DNA of 41,945 nt from Planctomycetia bacterium (lineage in GTDB: Bacteria; Planctomycetota; Planctomycetia; Pirellulales; S012-138), in the NCBI GenBank assembly GCA_016177915.1, contig JACOUI010000356.1, forward strand, positions 1-41,945, in the 5' to 3' direction. Position 1 is the stretch's first letter; every line of letters starts with the position of its first letter. Below, in pieces: positions 34,324 through 41,945 of this stretch. The notes beneath the pieces were generated by a model. It saw nothing but the letters and a program-made list of their open reading frames with translations. It searched no databases and was not told the DNA's origin. The translations under genes and the position numbers were made by a program.

Positions 34324-34937
34324 GCGCCATGCCCTCGCGCTTGAGCGGTAGTCGAACCGAGATCTACGAGCATTTCCAGCAGGCCGCGTTCGCGCAGGAT
34401 CTCGTCGATTTCACACCGTTGGTCCGAAGACAAGTCAACGGCTCGCGCATATTTTGGCCGCGGTCGATCATTGAGAATCGGCGCGTTCCACCCCCGCGTC
34501 GTGGCGATGAATCGTTCGACCGCGGCCCGGCCCCCCAGTTCCAAATACCCTGCGACGACGCAGTCGAGATAGCTTCGCCAGATGGGAAACTCGTGACTTG
34601 CAGCGCGGCGTTGGGCGGCATCGCCCACATACACCAGGCAGGCAACGTTGCGTCCCGGTCCAAGCCGGACCGGAACGCGGACACGGTGGTATCCGATCTC
34701 GCGCCGATCCAATTCGGCGAGTTGTTGCGGGTCACATGACAGCAAGACACCTTCGATCTCAGTGGCCGCATCCCGCGCGACCGAAAGCGCACAGACGTTT
34801 CCCTGGGGCGATTCGACGGCATGCGTCCATTCCCGTCTCCACCCCGGAAGCACAGCCGGTGTGGTGCGAACGCCGGGCGGAAGCGTCCGGCGGTTGACCA
34901 GAGACCCGTATCCAAAAACCAATTGTTCGTTCGTCAT
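34320..34937 (-). CDS. Gamma-glutamylcyclotransferase-like protein
   Basis: The 205-aa product has the GGCT fold signature FGYGSL at residues 8-13 and, further on, GVLLSCDPQQLAELDRREIG, typical of the family's core (a barrel with a conserved acidic residue). Such enzymes release 5-oxoproline from gamma-glutamyl compounds, or, in ChaC, from glutathione; the substrate here cannot be told. The ATG at 34937 is chosen because the FGYGSL strand must lie near the N-terminus; the frame is open 58 codons upstream. The C-terminal third (PRPKYARAVDLSSDQRCEID) is variable. Its stop overlaps the fragment gene downstream. Confidence 0.8.
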   Translation of the reverse strand: MTNEQLVFGYGSLVNRRTLPPGVRTTPAVLPGWRREWTHAVESPQGNVCALSVARDAATEIEGVLLSCDPQQLAELDRREIGYHRVRVPVRLGPGRNVACLVYVGDAAQRRAASHEFPIWRSYLDCVVAGYLELGGRAAVERFIATTRGWNAPILNDRPRPKYARAVDLSSDQRCEIDEILRERGLLEMLVDLGSTTAQARGHGA

Positions 34938-35011
34938 TGCGATAACTCCGCGCTCGGCGAGGCTACTGAATGGTCGCGCTGGCCGGCGCCTGTCGTGCAA
35001 GCGGCTAAAAC

Positions 35012-35458
35012 CTAACCGGCGATCCTCTGCATCGGCCACAAGATCAGGTTGATAATCCACAATACCACAGCCAGGGCGAACGGGGCGAGCATTACGAATC
35101 GTACAATCCACTTGAACCAGGAATGGCCTTTGGGCAGTGCGAGTCGCAACGAAGGGGAATGCCTTTCAAAGCGACTTGCTTCCTCCTGGTAGATGACCAC
35201 TAGATCAGCAACTCGCCATTCGCCAACCATGAATAGCACCGTGAGGAACAGGGACCCGATTCGGAACCAGCGGACCATCTCTCCATTCGGGATCGCGCCA
35301 ATCTCGCCGAGTTCCACGGCCAACAGCCCGCCAAGAATCGCCGAAAAGACCGTGAACTGCGCGAACCGCAAATTGCCGTAGTGGCGCGCCATGTCGCAGT
35401 TTTGCTCGAAACTCAGGCGTGCATTTTCATTCTTGATCGTACGATCATCCTGGCTCAT
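35012..35458 (-). CDS. Small membrane protein of unknown function
   Basis: The protein of 148 residues starts with a charged cytoplasmic helix (SFEQNCDMARHYGNLRFAQF). Hydrophobic segments follow at about 33-50 and 64-80, then a charged loop (DLVVIYQEEASRFERHSPSL), and another helix near 116-143. It resembles SLATT-type membrane proteins in layout only: two helices, then a soluble helical piece. I do not name the family. It lies 23 bases after the stop of the exported-protein gene on the same strand, so the two may be co-transcribed. Confidence 0.65.
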   Translation of the reverse strand: MSQDDRTIKNENARLSFEQNCDMARHYGNLRFAQFTVFSAILGGLLAVELGEIGAIPNGEMVRWFRIGSLFLTVLFMVGEWRVADLVVIYQEEASRFERHSPSLRLALPKGHSWFKWIVRFVMLAPFALAVVLWIINLILWPMQRIAG

Positions 35459-35481
35459 CTTGCCCTCCTCTCAGAACGGCG

Positions 35482-36528
35482 TCACTTCGTCAGCTTCCAC
35501 CCCGCGGCCTGATCCACCTCCAGCCCCCTGGCCCCCTGGTACCGGTCGTACACTTTCTCCGCCTCCTCGATGGAATCGAAGAAGCCCACGATGAACGCCG
35601 CGGAAAAGGACTCGCCGGCCTTGATCGGCCGCCCGCCGAACTCCTCGATCATGCACACGTACCCCCGCTGGTGGCACCAGGCCTCGCTCACCACCGCCGG
35701 ATCCAGCGTCATGCCCAAAAGCCAAGGGCCCTCCTTCCCCGTCGCCGGATCGCGCAGCTTGTAGCCGCGGATCATCCGCTCGGGCGGCTTCTTGCCGGCC
35801 TTCTCCCAGTCGTCGCGGCGGTAGTTGAATTTCTCGTCGGGCGCGAAATTCTCCAGAAATTCCTGCGACGGGATCCGCCCGGCGTAGCTCAAGTAGACCT
35901 CGCTGAACGTGTCCCCTCGGTTGTGGATGATGTGGCCCGGCATGTCGATGCGCAGGAACATGGCCGGGCTGTCGTTCACGGCGTCGATGCGATCGCAGGA
36001 GATGAAATACCGCCGGCGGTCCGGGAAGACCATCGTCTGCGTCCACGTCGAGCCGGTCTTCTTGCCCGGCGCGGCGGTCTTGTACTTGAACGATTGCTTC
36101 ACGACGTAGCACGATCCGTCGTTGGGATCGGGCGCGCTGAAAAACTCCGGCGCAAGCTCCCGGGCCTTGGTGCAAATCTGCGGGCCTTCGATGGATCGCT
36201 TCGCCGTCTTGCCGTGCACGGAGTCGCCGAAGCGGTAGACCAGCTCCGGGTCGAGTTGATCGCGGTAGGCTTCGTCGCTGCCCGGCTCCATGATCCAGTC
36301 GACGATGTCCAGTCCGAAGCCGGCGTCGTGGAAGCCGGTCTTGCGATCGACGAAGGACTTGCCGGCCACGCCCGAAACGTAGCCCTTGCGCTGGATGGCG
36401 AACTTGAGCGATGGGATCGTGACGTTGATCCGCTCGGCAGTCTGCTCGACGACCGTGCCCTCCTGGGCGTTGGCGGCGATCGGCACGAAGAGGCACACTG
36501 TGCAAAGCGCGGTCTTGAGACGCAGCAT
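35482..36528 (-). CDS. Exported protein of unknown function, 348 aa
   Basis: A Sec signal peptide (residues 1-22, ending ANAQEG) is followed by a soluble, beta-rich protein with an unusual number of cysteines and aromatic residues (SCYVVKQSFKYK, YFISCDRIDAVN, WCHQRGYVCMIEEFGGR). The C-terminal 45 residues (KAGESFSAAFIVGFFDSIEE to GWKLTK) are the part duplicated at 34174. I do not recognise the family; no catalytic motif stands out. The start at 36528 gives the signal peptide, whereas the open frame has 26 further codons upstream. It is the first gene of a leftward set including the small membrane protein. Confidence 0.72.
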   Translation of the reverse strand: MLRLKTALCTVCLFVPIAANAQEGTVVEQTAERINVTIPSLKFAIQRKGYVSGVAGKSFVDRKTGFHDAGFGLDIVDWIMEPGSDEAYRDQLDPELVYRFGDSVHGKTAKRSIEGPQICTKARELAPEFFSAPDPNDGSCYVVKQSFKYKTAAPGKKTGSTWTQTMVFPDRRRYFISCDRIDAVNDSPAMFLRIDMPGHIIHNRGDTFSEVYLSYAGRIPSQEFLENFAPDEKFNYRRDDWEKAGKKPPERMIRGYKLRDPATGKEGPWLLGMTLDPAVVSEAWCHQRGYVCMIEEFGGRPIKAGESFSAAFIVGFFDSIEEAEKVYDRYQGARGLEVDQAAGWKLTK

Positions 36529-36615
36529 GGTTTTCAGCTCTCCGTCGTGCGATTCAAACGATCCAACCGGCAGGAATATCATACCGACGAGACGAGGGCC
36601 GCCCAATCGGCATTG

Positions 36616-37074
36616 CTATTTCTTTCCCAGCGCCCGCTGCTGCTGAAAAAAGCGAGTCAGAATTTCGCCGCACTCGGCCGCCAGGACGCCGGGGATGACC
36701 TGGGCGCGGTGGTTCAAGCGCGGGTCGCAAAGCAGGTTCATCAGGCTGCCGGCGGCGCCGGCCTTGGGATCGGCCGCGCCGAAGACGACGAGCGGCACGC
36801 GGGCCTGGACAATCGCCCCGGCGCACATGGGACAAGGCTCGAGCGTCACATAGAGCGCGCAGTCGTCCAGCCGCCACGACCCGATGGCCTGGGCCGCCTG
36901 GGTGATGGCGATCATCTCGGCGTGGGCGGTCGGGTCGCGGAGCGTTTCGCGCTGGTTATGGGCCGACGCGACGACGCGGTCGCCGTGGACGATGACCGCC
37001 CCGACGGGCGCCTCGTCGGCCGCAAGCGCCGCCTGGGCCTCGCGGAGGGCCTGGCGCATGAAGAAGTCGTGCAT
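36616..37074 (-). CDS. tadA: tRNA-specific adenosine deaminase
   Basis: TadA converts adenosine 34 of tRNA-Arg to inosine, needed to read CGN codons. The 152-aa protein has the cytidine-deaminase fold with zinc ligands and catalytic glutamate in HAE (His51, Glu53) and PCPMC (Cys81, Cys84), and the family motifs [15 protein letters not shown] and [16 protein letters not shown] with DPRLNH. Length and motifs are standard for bacterial TadA. It is divergent from the blaI gene with 241 bases between the start codons. Confidence 0.97.
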   Translation of the reverse strand: MHDFFMRQALREAQAALAADEAPVGAVIVHGDRVVASAHNQRETLRDPTAHAEMIAITQAAQAIGSWRLDDCALYVTLEPCPMCAGAIVQARVPLVVFGAADPKAGAAGSLMNLLCDPRLNHRAQVIPGVLAAECGEILTRFFQQQRALGKK

Positions 37075-37268
37075 GGCAGCGTCCGTGGCGACTGGGGGGA
37101 ATGCGGAGCAGGTTCGTGCAGGATAACCACGGAACGGGCGGGCGGAAACGGGGACTTCTCGCGGGACGAATTCAAGCCTGGGCCGTGTGGCGAATTCGAG
37201 CGCGATGACGACGGCGAGCAGGACGAGAAAAAACGGCTGCCAGGGAAGATTTTGCTTGCATCGCCAAA

Positions 37269-37282
37269 ACTACCTTGGTAGT
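37269..37282. promoter_or_regulatory. Palindromic BlaI-type operator upstream of blaI
   Basis: ACTACC-TT-GGTAGT is a perfect 6+6 inverted repeat lying 34 bases before the blaI ATG, in an A+T-rich patch (CAAAACTACCTTGGTAGTAT). BlaI/MecI repressors bind palindromes built around TAC and GTA triplets. The position suggests autoregulation of blaI and the downstream M56 gene. An AGGAGGAG ribosome site follows at about 37299-37307. Confidence 0.7.
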
Positions 37283-37315
37283 ATTACCCTGGTCGTTCGA
37301 GGAGGAGACCGGACC

Positions 37316-37702
37316 ATGCGCAAGAAACCCCGCTACAAGATGGGTGACCTCCAGCTCCGCATCATGCAGGTCCTGTGGGACGCCTCGCCCGCCACCGTCG
37401 CCCAGGTACACGAGGCCCTGGGCGCTAAGAGCGGCCTGGCCTATACCACGATCGCCACGATGCTGCGCAAAATGGAGGATCGCGGTCTGGTCGCTCACGA
37501 GACCGCCGACCGGCGCTTCGTCTACCAAGCGCTGGTGAGCGAGAGCGAGGTCAGCCGCGGGATGGCCAACGACGTGCTCGAACGGCTCTTCGAGGGCAGC
37601 CTGCCGAACCTCGTGAGCCACTTGCTCCGCAGCCGGGAAGTCAGTCCCGAGGAGCTGGACCGCCTGCAAGAGTTGATTGCCCAGAAACGACGAGCGAAGT
37701 GA
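37316..37702 (+). CDS. blaI: BlaI/MecI/CopY family transcriptional repressor
   Basis: The protein of 128 aa has the winged-helix DNA-binding domain of the family in residues 5-75: LQLRIMQVLWDASPATVAQV, then YTTIATMLRKMEDRGLV and the wing HETADRRFVYQAL. The C-terminal helices mediate dimerisation. BlaI repressors are removed by cleavage triggered by the membrane metallopeptidase encoded next door. In planctomycetes such pairs are numerous and rarely linked to a beta-lactamase; here no resistance gene is adjacent. The gene is six bases ahead of the M56 gene. Start at 37316 with a strong AGGAGGAG site. Confidence 0.93.
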   Translation: MRKKPRYKMGDLQLRIMQVLWDASPATVAQVHEALGAKSGLAYTTIATMLRKMEDRGLVAHETADRRFVYQALVSESEVSRGMANDVLERLFEGSLPNLVSHLLRSREVSPEELDRLQELIAQKRRAK

Positions 37703-37708
37703 GGCGTT

Positions 37709-39907
37709 ATGTTCGCGGCGCTTGCACGGGGCGCGGTGGCGGACGCGATGCTGGTCCTGGCGGCCGGCTCGGCGGCGGTGTTTTTCGTCGCCTGGCTTGT
37801 TGCGCGGCGATTCCGTTCCGCGCGATGGACGCGGACGATCTGGCAGGCGGCGCTCGTGGCCTTGGCTGGGCTGGCCGTCTGCGAATTCAGCGGCCTGGGG
37901 TCGGTGTCGAGCGCGCTCTGGGTGCGGGGCAACGCGACGGACGTCGTCGAGACCACGGCTGCGCCGGCCGCGGCAAGCTCCAAGACGACCCTCGTCCCCT
38001 TGTCCAAACTGCGAAACGAACCGGAGCGGCTCCAGCAACCGCCGCCATGGAGCGCTGCGCCGCTTGCGTCGGGACATGAAATGTTTGCTTTCGGCGCCGG
38101 CGACGTGTCGACGCAGCCAGCCCCGCAGTCCGTTGCGGAAGACGATGGCGCGCCATTGCCGCCCATCGAGGCGATGGCTGCGTCGCCGCCTCAGGACGCC
38201 GACACGAAAACCTCGTCGGCGTGGTTCTGGCCCGTACTGGCGATCCTGTGGCTCGCCGGGACGACGGCGATCGGGGCGCGAATTATCGTAGGACATGGGC
38301 GATTGTGGCGGTCCCGCTGCCGGCTTGTGCCCGCGAGCGACGTGGAGCTGTTGCAACGCGTGGCCAGCGTGGCCGAGCGCATCGGCCTAAGGGGGGGCGT
38401 TCGCGTGGCGACGGCGGACCTGGCGGGACCGGTCGCGCTCGGTTTCTTTCGGCCGACGCTCGTGCTCCCCGTCTGGTTCACGCGCCAATTCAACCGCTTG
38501 CAACAGGAGGCGGTGCTGGCGCACGAGCTGGCGCACCTGGCGGGGCACGATCCGGCCTGGCATTTCCTGGCCGATCTGGTCGCGGCCGTCTACTGGTGGA
38601 ACCCGCTCGTCTGGCGGGCCAGGGCGGAATTGCACGCGGCCTGCGAGGCCGCCGCCGACGAGGCCAGCCTGGCCGTCGCCGACGGGCCCGGACTTTTGGC
38701 CGAGTGCCTTGTCGCGCTCGGGCGGCGATTGCGGCGGCCGCGGCGGCTGGGGTACGTGGCCATGGAGGGCAGCGGTTTTCGATCGAGCCTGGGAAGGCGC
38801 GTGTCGCGGCTTCTGGGCATGCAAGGGCAGAATTGGCGGCCGCCGCGGCGGTGGGCGGGCGCGGCCGTCGGGGCGACGGCGCCGGCGCTCGCGCTTTTGG
38901 CCGTTCTGTTTTCAACGTCGTACGTTCGTTCGGAAGTTCCAAGCACAGGAGAACCAACCGTGAAGAGCTTGCACAGCACCTGGAGGCATTCGCTGGCCGG
39001 GTTCGTCCTCTGCGGCCTCTTGGGCGTCGGCGTTCCGGCCGATGCGCAGGACAAGGCCGCCGGCGACGACGAGAAGCGCGAGGAGCGCGTGGAACGCAAA
39101 GACGGCCCGCCGCGCCCGGAAGGGGAACGCCGCGAGGGAGACGCCCGCGCCGAGGGCGAGCGCAAGGAAGGCGAACGAAAAGAAGGCGAGCGGCGTGAGG
39201 GCGACCGTCGCCCTGAAGGCGAACGGCGTGACGCCCAGCGCAGGCCGGAAGGCGAACGTCGTCCCGAAGGAGAACGCCGCGAAGGTGATCGCCGCCCCGA
39301 GGGCGAGCGTCGTCGAGCGGGCGAGCGGCCCGATCGGCCCGAAGCGCGCGAGGGCGCCGAGCACGAGCGCCGTCTGAACGAGCTGCGCGAAAACATCCGC
39401 GCCTTGGAGGCGAAACGCGCCGAGCTGGCCGCGGCCGGCAAGGGCGACGAGGCCGAGGAGGTTGGGGCCCACATTCGGCGGTTCGCCGATCAAGTCGCCG
39501 AGTTGGAGCGGCATCGCCCCGGTCCGCGCGAAGGCGGACACCGTGCTGGAGGCACAGACGTCGAGCGCAGAATTCAACACCTCCGCGCCGCCGCCGAGAA
39601 CCTGCGGGCGGCGGGCCTGCCCGACCGGGCCGACGGACTCTTGCGAGAGGCCGAGGAACTCGCCCGCGGGCGCGGAGAAGCCGCGCGGCTGGGGGAAGGC
39701 GAGGGCCGCGCTCGCCCCGAGGGCAGGGACCGGATCGTCGTCGAGCGGCGCGACGTCCGCGCCGAGGGACATGCCCCCCACCCTCCCGAACTGATGCAGG
39801 CCGTCCGCGAGCTGAACGAGCAGGTCCGCCTGCTGCGCAGCGAGGTCGAGGACCTGCGGGCCAAGGTGAAGTCGCTGTCCGGCAAGGAAGGCGACGATGA
39901 CAAGTAG
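37709..39907 (+). CDS. BlaR1-like M56 metallopeptidase read in frame into a secreted charged-repeat protein
   Basis: The 732-aa frame has two parts. Residues 1-417 are a BlaR1/MecR1-type M56 peptidase: helices at about 12-35 and 44-62, a Pro-rich loop, a helix near 171-192, the zinc site HELAH (His272, Glu273, His276) with the downstream CEAAADEAS, and a last helix near 393-407. Residues 418-732 look like a separate protein. GTG 38960 has AGGAGA eight bases ahead and begins a signal peptide (Lys-Ser-Leu-His to PADAQD). Then come about ten repeats of RPEGERREGDR type and coiled coils at about 560-660 and 700-725. No stop separates them. Either a fusion, or two proteins with a nested start. BlaI's signalling partner is the first part; the role of the second is unknown. 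Confidence 0.88.
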   Translation: MFAALARGAVADAMLVLAAGSAAVFFVAWLVARRFRSARWTRTIWQAALVALAGLAVCEFSGLGSVSSALWVRGNATDVVETTAAPAAASSKTTLVPLSKLRNEPERLQQPPPWSAAPLASGHEMFAFGAGDVSTQPAPQSVAEDDGAPLPPIEAMAASPPQDADTKTSSAWFWPVLAILWLAGTTAIGARIIVGHGRLWRSRCRLVPASDVELLQRVASVAERIGLRGGVRVATADLAGPVALGFFRPTLVLPVWFTRQFNRLQQEAVLAHELAHLAGHDPAWHFLADLVAAVYWWNPLVWRARAELHAACEAAADEASLAVADGPGLLAECLVALGRRLRRPRRLGYVAMEGSGFRSSLGRRVSRLLGMQGQNWRPPRRWAGAAVGATAPALALLAVLFSTSYVRSEVPSTGEPTVKSLHSTWRHSLAGFVLCGLLGVGVPADAQDKAAGDDEKREERVERKDGPPRPEGERREGDARAEGERKEGERKEGERREGDRRPEGERRDAQRRPEGERRPEGERREGDRRPEGERRRAGERPDRPEAREGAEHERRLNELRENIRALEAKRAELAAAGKGDEAEEVGAHIRRFADQVAELERHRPGPREGGHRAGGTDVERRIQHLRAAAENLRAAGLPDRADGLLREAEELARGRGEAARLGEGEGRARPEGRDRIVVERRDVRAEGHAPHPPELMQAVRELNEQVRLLRSEVEDLRAKVKSLSGKEGDDDK
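39113..39321 (+). repeat. Tandem coding repeat (Arg/Glu/Gly-rich) within the M56 fusion gene
   Basis: A minisatellite-like array of an imperfect 18- to 21-base unit encodes repeats such as PEGERREGDRR and EGERKEGER. It gives a highly charged, probably unfolded or extended region. Slippage between copies could change its length. Confidence 0.85.
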
Positions 39908-39935
39908 TCGCCGTCTCGCATGTCGCTAGTTGAAA

Positions 39936-39975
39936 CTACGGGGAGCAAAGCGGTGCTTTGCTCCCCGTTTTGTAG
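39936..39975 (+). terminator. Rho-independent terminator after the M56 fusion gene
   Basis: A perfect 13-base-pair stem (CGGGGAGCAAAGC paired with GCTTTGCTCCCCG) with a GGT loop is followed by TTTT, about 30 bases after the stop codon. CTAC/GTAG flanks can extend the pairing. It is the strongest terminator in the window. Confidence 0.92.
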
Positions 39976-39996
39976 TCGTCACGAGATATTTGTAGC

Positions 39997-40036
39997 CGTC
40001 ACACTCCGCGTGACGCAGCCCTTTGGCGAGCAAAGG
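39997..40036. repeat. Two small inverted repeats in the convergent gap before the UbiD-family gene
   Basis: CGTCAC-(7)-GTGACG (39997-40015) and CCTTTG-(5)-CAAAGG (40020-40036) are perfect small hairpins. They lie between the M56 gene terminator and the end of the leftward UbiD gene. The CGTCACACTCCGCGTGACG form looks like a dispersed repetitive hairpin I recall from planctomycetes, not verified here. It could also end the leftward transcript, though no T-run follows it in that direction. Confidence 0.6.
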
Positions 40037-40084
40037 CTTGCGACCAATTCAGTGCGCTTCGTTGTTATCGTTCCGGCTACGGCG

Positions 40085-41914
40085 TCAGATGATCCCGTGG
40101 AGCGGCCCGCCGGGCGCGGCTAGGCGGTCGACGCGGCGCGTGATTTCCGGGGCCTCGACGAGCGGCGGCGCGTGGTGCGGCTTGGTCCGCGCATCGATGA
40201 CCACCGACCCGCGGCAGCCCCAGTGCTTCCGTTCGACGAACGACGCAATTCCGTAAACGTCGGCCTCGGGATTGGATCGCGTGAACGTGACCCAGAGGAA
40301 GTTGCCTGGCGTTGCGGCCGTGAATTGGCTGTCATCGGCCAGCACGACGAGCGGGAAGCGGTTGATCGGCGCAGCCGCGTCGTAAAAGCGGCAAAAATCG
40401 TCGGCGGCCGACGGTGAATTCGTAAACGGCGGGGCCTTCACGACGAGAATCCCCGGCAGCGCCACCCGCGCTTCGCAAAGACCATTCGGCAGCGACACGT
40501 CGCGCGGAAAATCCGCCGGCAGCTCGCGACGCGCCGGACCCGCCGCCGCCACGACCACTTTCGAGCCTTCGTTGAGCGCCGTCCCGGAATAATCGAGCGT
40601 GTCGATCGTGGTCCGCGTCTGGAAGTGCAAATCGCGGGCCGGATCGAATCGCGACAGCACGTGCCGAAGAAAGGCCGGAACGTCGTGAATATCGAGCCGC
40701 GGGTCGTCGTCGCCCGCCGCGATGAACAGGTATTTCGCCAGCGACAACTGCCCCTGGCCGAGGATCGCGTTGGCCTGCGTCAGGATTTCGCGCGGCTGGC
40801 GGCGCTGGTCGTAGGGCACGTAGCGCTCGCTGCCGATCGCCAGGAGCAACGGGTGTACGCCCGCCGCGTCCACCGCGTGGACCGCCCGCACGCCCGGAAT
40901 CAAGCGCGGAATCACCGGCCCGGTCAGCTCGTGGATCAGCTTGCCCAGCGTGGTGTCCTCCTGCGGCGGCCGGCCGACGACCGTGAATGGCCACACCGCG
41001 CCCTTGCGATGGAACACCTTGTCCACGCGCAACACGGGAAAGTCGTGCGCCAGGCTGTAGTAGCCCAGGTGGTCGCCGAACGGGCCTTCGGGCAGGAGCT
41101 TGTCGGGAATGACGGCGCCGGTGATGCAAAAATCGGCGTCGGCGTGGATGGGCAGGCCGTCTTGGCGGCGGATGAGCCGCACGCGACGCTTGTTCAATAG
41201 CCCCGCGAGCGAAAGTTCGCTCATGCCCTCGGGCAGGGGCATGACGGCCGCGAGCGTCATGGCGGGCGGCCCGCCGACGAAGACGTTCACGCGAAACGGC
41301 AGGCCGCGGCGGATCGCGGCCGCGTGGTGGACGCCGATCCCGCGGTGTATTTGATAGTGCAGGCCGACCTCCGCGTCCGGCTCGTAGCGCCCGCCGCTGA
41401 GCTGGATGCGGTACATGCCCAGGTTCGAGTGCCGCCAGCCGGGGCGGTCGGCGTCCTCGGTGTAGACCTGCGGCAGGGTGATGAACGCGCCGGCGTCGTC
41501 GGGCCACGATTTTTGCTGCGGAAGCCGCGAGACGATCATCTCGTGGGCCAGCACCGGCCCGCCCGAGACGAATTTGGGCCGCATGTGCCAGGCGTTCCGC
41601 GCGGTCCAGAGCGCGGATAGCGGGCGTTTGAATGCGGCAGCCGGGTCGATCTTGAGGTCGATCATCCGCCGCACGTCGTCGAGCGCGTCGCGAAAGAGGA
41701 ACCGCGCCCGCTCGATCGTGCCCAGCAGATTGCAGACCATCGGAAAGGAGCAGCCTTTGACGCGCGCCAAGAGCACGGCCGGCCCGCCTGCGCGGCAGAC
41801 GCGGCGCTGGATTTCGGCCGCCTCGAGGCAGGGATCGACTTCCTCCTCGACGCGCACGAGCTGGCCCGCGGCTTGAAGGTCGGCCAGGCAGGCTGGAAGG
41901 GAGCGGTAGCCCAT
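40085..41914 (-). CDS. UbiD family decarboxylase
   Basis: UbiD-type enzymes are reversible decarboxylases that use prenylated FMN made by UbiX. The protein of 609 aa has the usual signatures: AVLLARVKGCSFPMVCNLLG near the start, PQVYTEDADRPGWRHSNLGM, YRIQLSGGRYEPDAEVGLHYQ given here in two overlapping parts (MYRIQLSGGRYEPD, EVGLHYQIHRG), and PEGPFGDHLGYYS, which in the family holds catalytic Glu and nearby acids. Length is above E. coli UbiD (about 497 aa) and is typical of the longer planctomycete forms. ubiX and menaquinone or ubiquinone genes are not in view, so the substrate (4-hydroxybenzoate derivative, futalosine-pathway intermediate such as MqnP product, or another arylic acid) is open. 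Confidence 0.92.
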   Translation of the reverse strand: MGYRSLPACLADLQAAGQLVRVEEEVDPCLEAAEIQRRVCRAGGPAVLLARVKGCSFPMVCNLLGTIERARFLFRDALDDVRRMIDLKIDPAAAFKRPLSALWTARNAWHMRPKFVSGGPVLAHEMIVSRLPQQKSWPDDAGAFITLPQVYTEDADRPGWRHSNLGMYRIQLSGGRYEPDAEVGLHYQIHRGIGVHHAAAIRRGLPFRVNVFVGGPPAMTLAAVMPLPEGMSELSLAGLLNKRRVRLIRRQDGLPIHADADFCITGAVIPDKLLPEGPFGDHLGYYSLAHDFPVLRVDKVFHRKGAVWPFTVVGRPPQEDTTLGKLIHELTGPVIPRLIPGVRAVHAVDAAGVHPLLLAIGSERYVPYDQRRQPREILTQANAILGQGQLSLAKYLFIAAGDDDPRLDIHDVPAFLRHVLSRFDPARDLHFQTRTTIDTLDYSGTALNEGSKVVVAAAGPARRELPADFPRDVSLPNGLCEARVALPGILVVKAPPFTNSPSAADDFCRFYDAAAPINRFPLVVLADDSQFTAATPGNFLWVTFTRSNPEADVYGIASFVERKHWGCRGSVVIDARTKPHHAPPLVEAPEITRRVDRLAAPGGPLHGII

Positions 41915-41945
41915 GAACGGAAGCGGGGCCAGAGGCGGTCGGCGG

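Overview
The window is GC-rich, gene-dense DNA from a planctomycete, most likely of the Pirellulales type. The evidence is the set of families almost confined to that phylum: a DUF1501 protein, two DUF1549/DUF1553 proteins (one with an N-terminal planctomycete cytochrome c domain), a DUF1559 protein, Hanks-type Ser/Thr kinases joined to TPRs or to a heme sensor, a BlaI/M56 pair, and signal-peptide-bearing ExbB. The species cannot be named from sequence alone. No rRNA, tRNA, CRISPR array or transposase was seen.

Layout. 1-6150 (minus): a four-gene set of a 1006-aa exported TPR protein, ExbB, ExbD and a TonB-like anchor protein. The anchor ends in squalene-cyclase-type repeats and runs off the left edge. 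6741-10208 (plus): zinc-ribbon DUF1559 protein, FtsX-type permease, ispG. 10301-13875: a toxin-antitoxin-rich patch (antitoxin/PIN pair, orphan XRE and DUF433 genes, a frameshifted PIN toxin with its antitoxin) around a DUF1501 gene. 14069-20904 (minus): epmA, a polytopic membrane protein, a DUF1549/1553 protein, then an ECF sigma factor overlapping the end of a Ser/Thr kinase that carries an extracytoplasmic CXXCH heme domain. 21120-21723: an MNT/HEPN pair whose HEPN part looks shortened. 21967-23517: a Tat-exported protein of unknown function. 23597-27070: a kinase-TPR receptor. 27291-31658: a divergent pair, a His-rich lipoprotein and a giant PSCyt1/DUF1549/DUF1553 protein. 31684-33041: a frameshifted membrane-anchored gene. 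33163-33782: a RelE-like toxin-antitoxin pair. 33803-36528 (minus): small genes including a 49-codon copy of the 3' end of a neighbouring gene. 36616-37074: tadA. 37316-39907: blaI plus an M56 peptidase reading in frame into a secreted repeat protein. 40085-41914 (minus): a UbiD-family decarboxylase.

How the genes work together. The left cluster looks like a proton-motive-force-driven envelope machine in which ExbB/ExbD energise a TonB-like protein with an unusual C-terminal domain. The kinase-sigma pair looks like a signalling unit that could pass an extracytoplasmic heme or redox signal to transcription. The blaI/M56 pair has an operator-like palindrome and probably autoregulates. Several genes show decay (split PIN, split membrane protein, shortened HEPN, duplicated gene end). 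This points to active turnover of accessory genes, although single-base assembly errors cannot be excluded.
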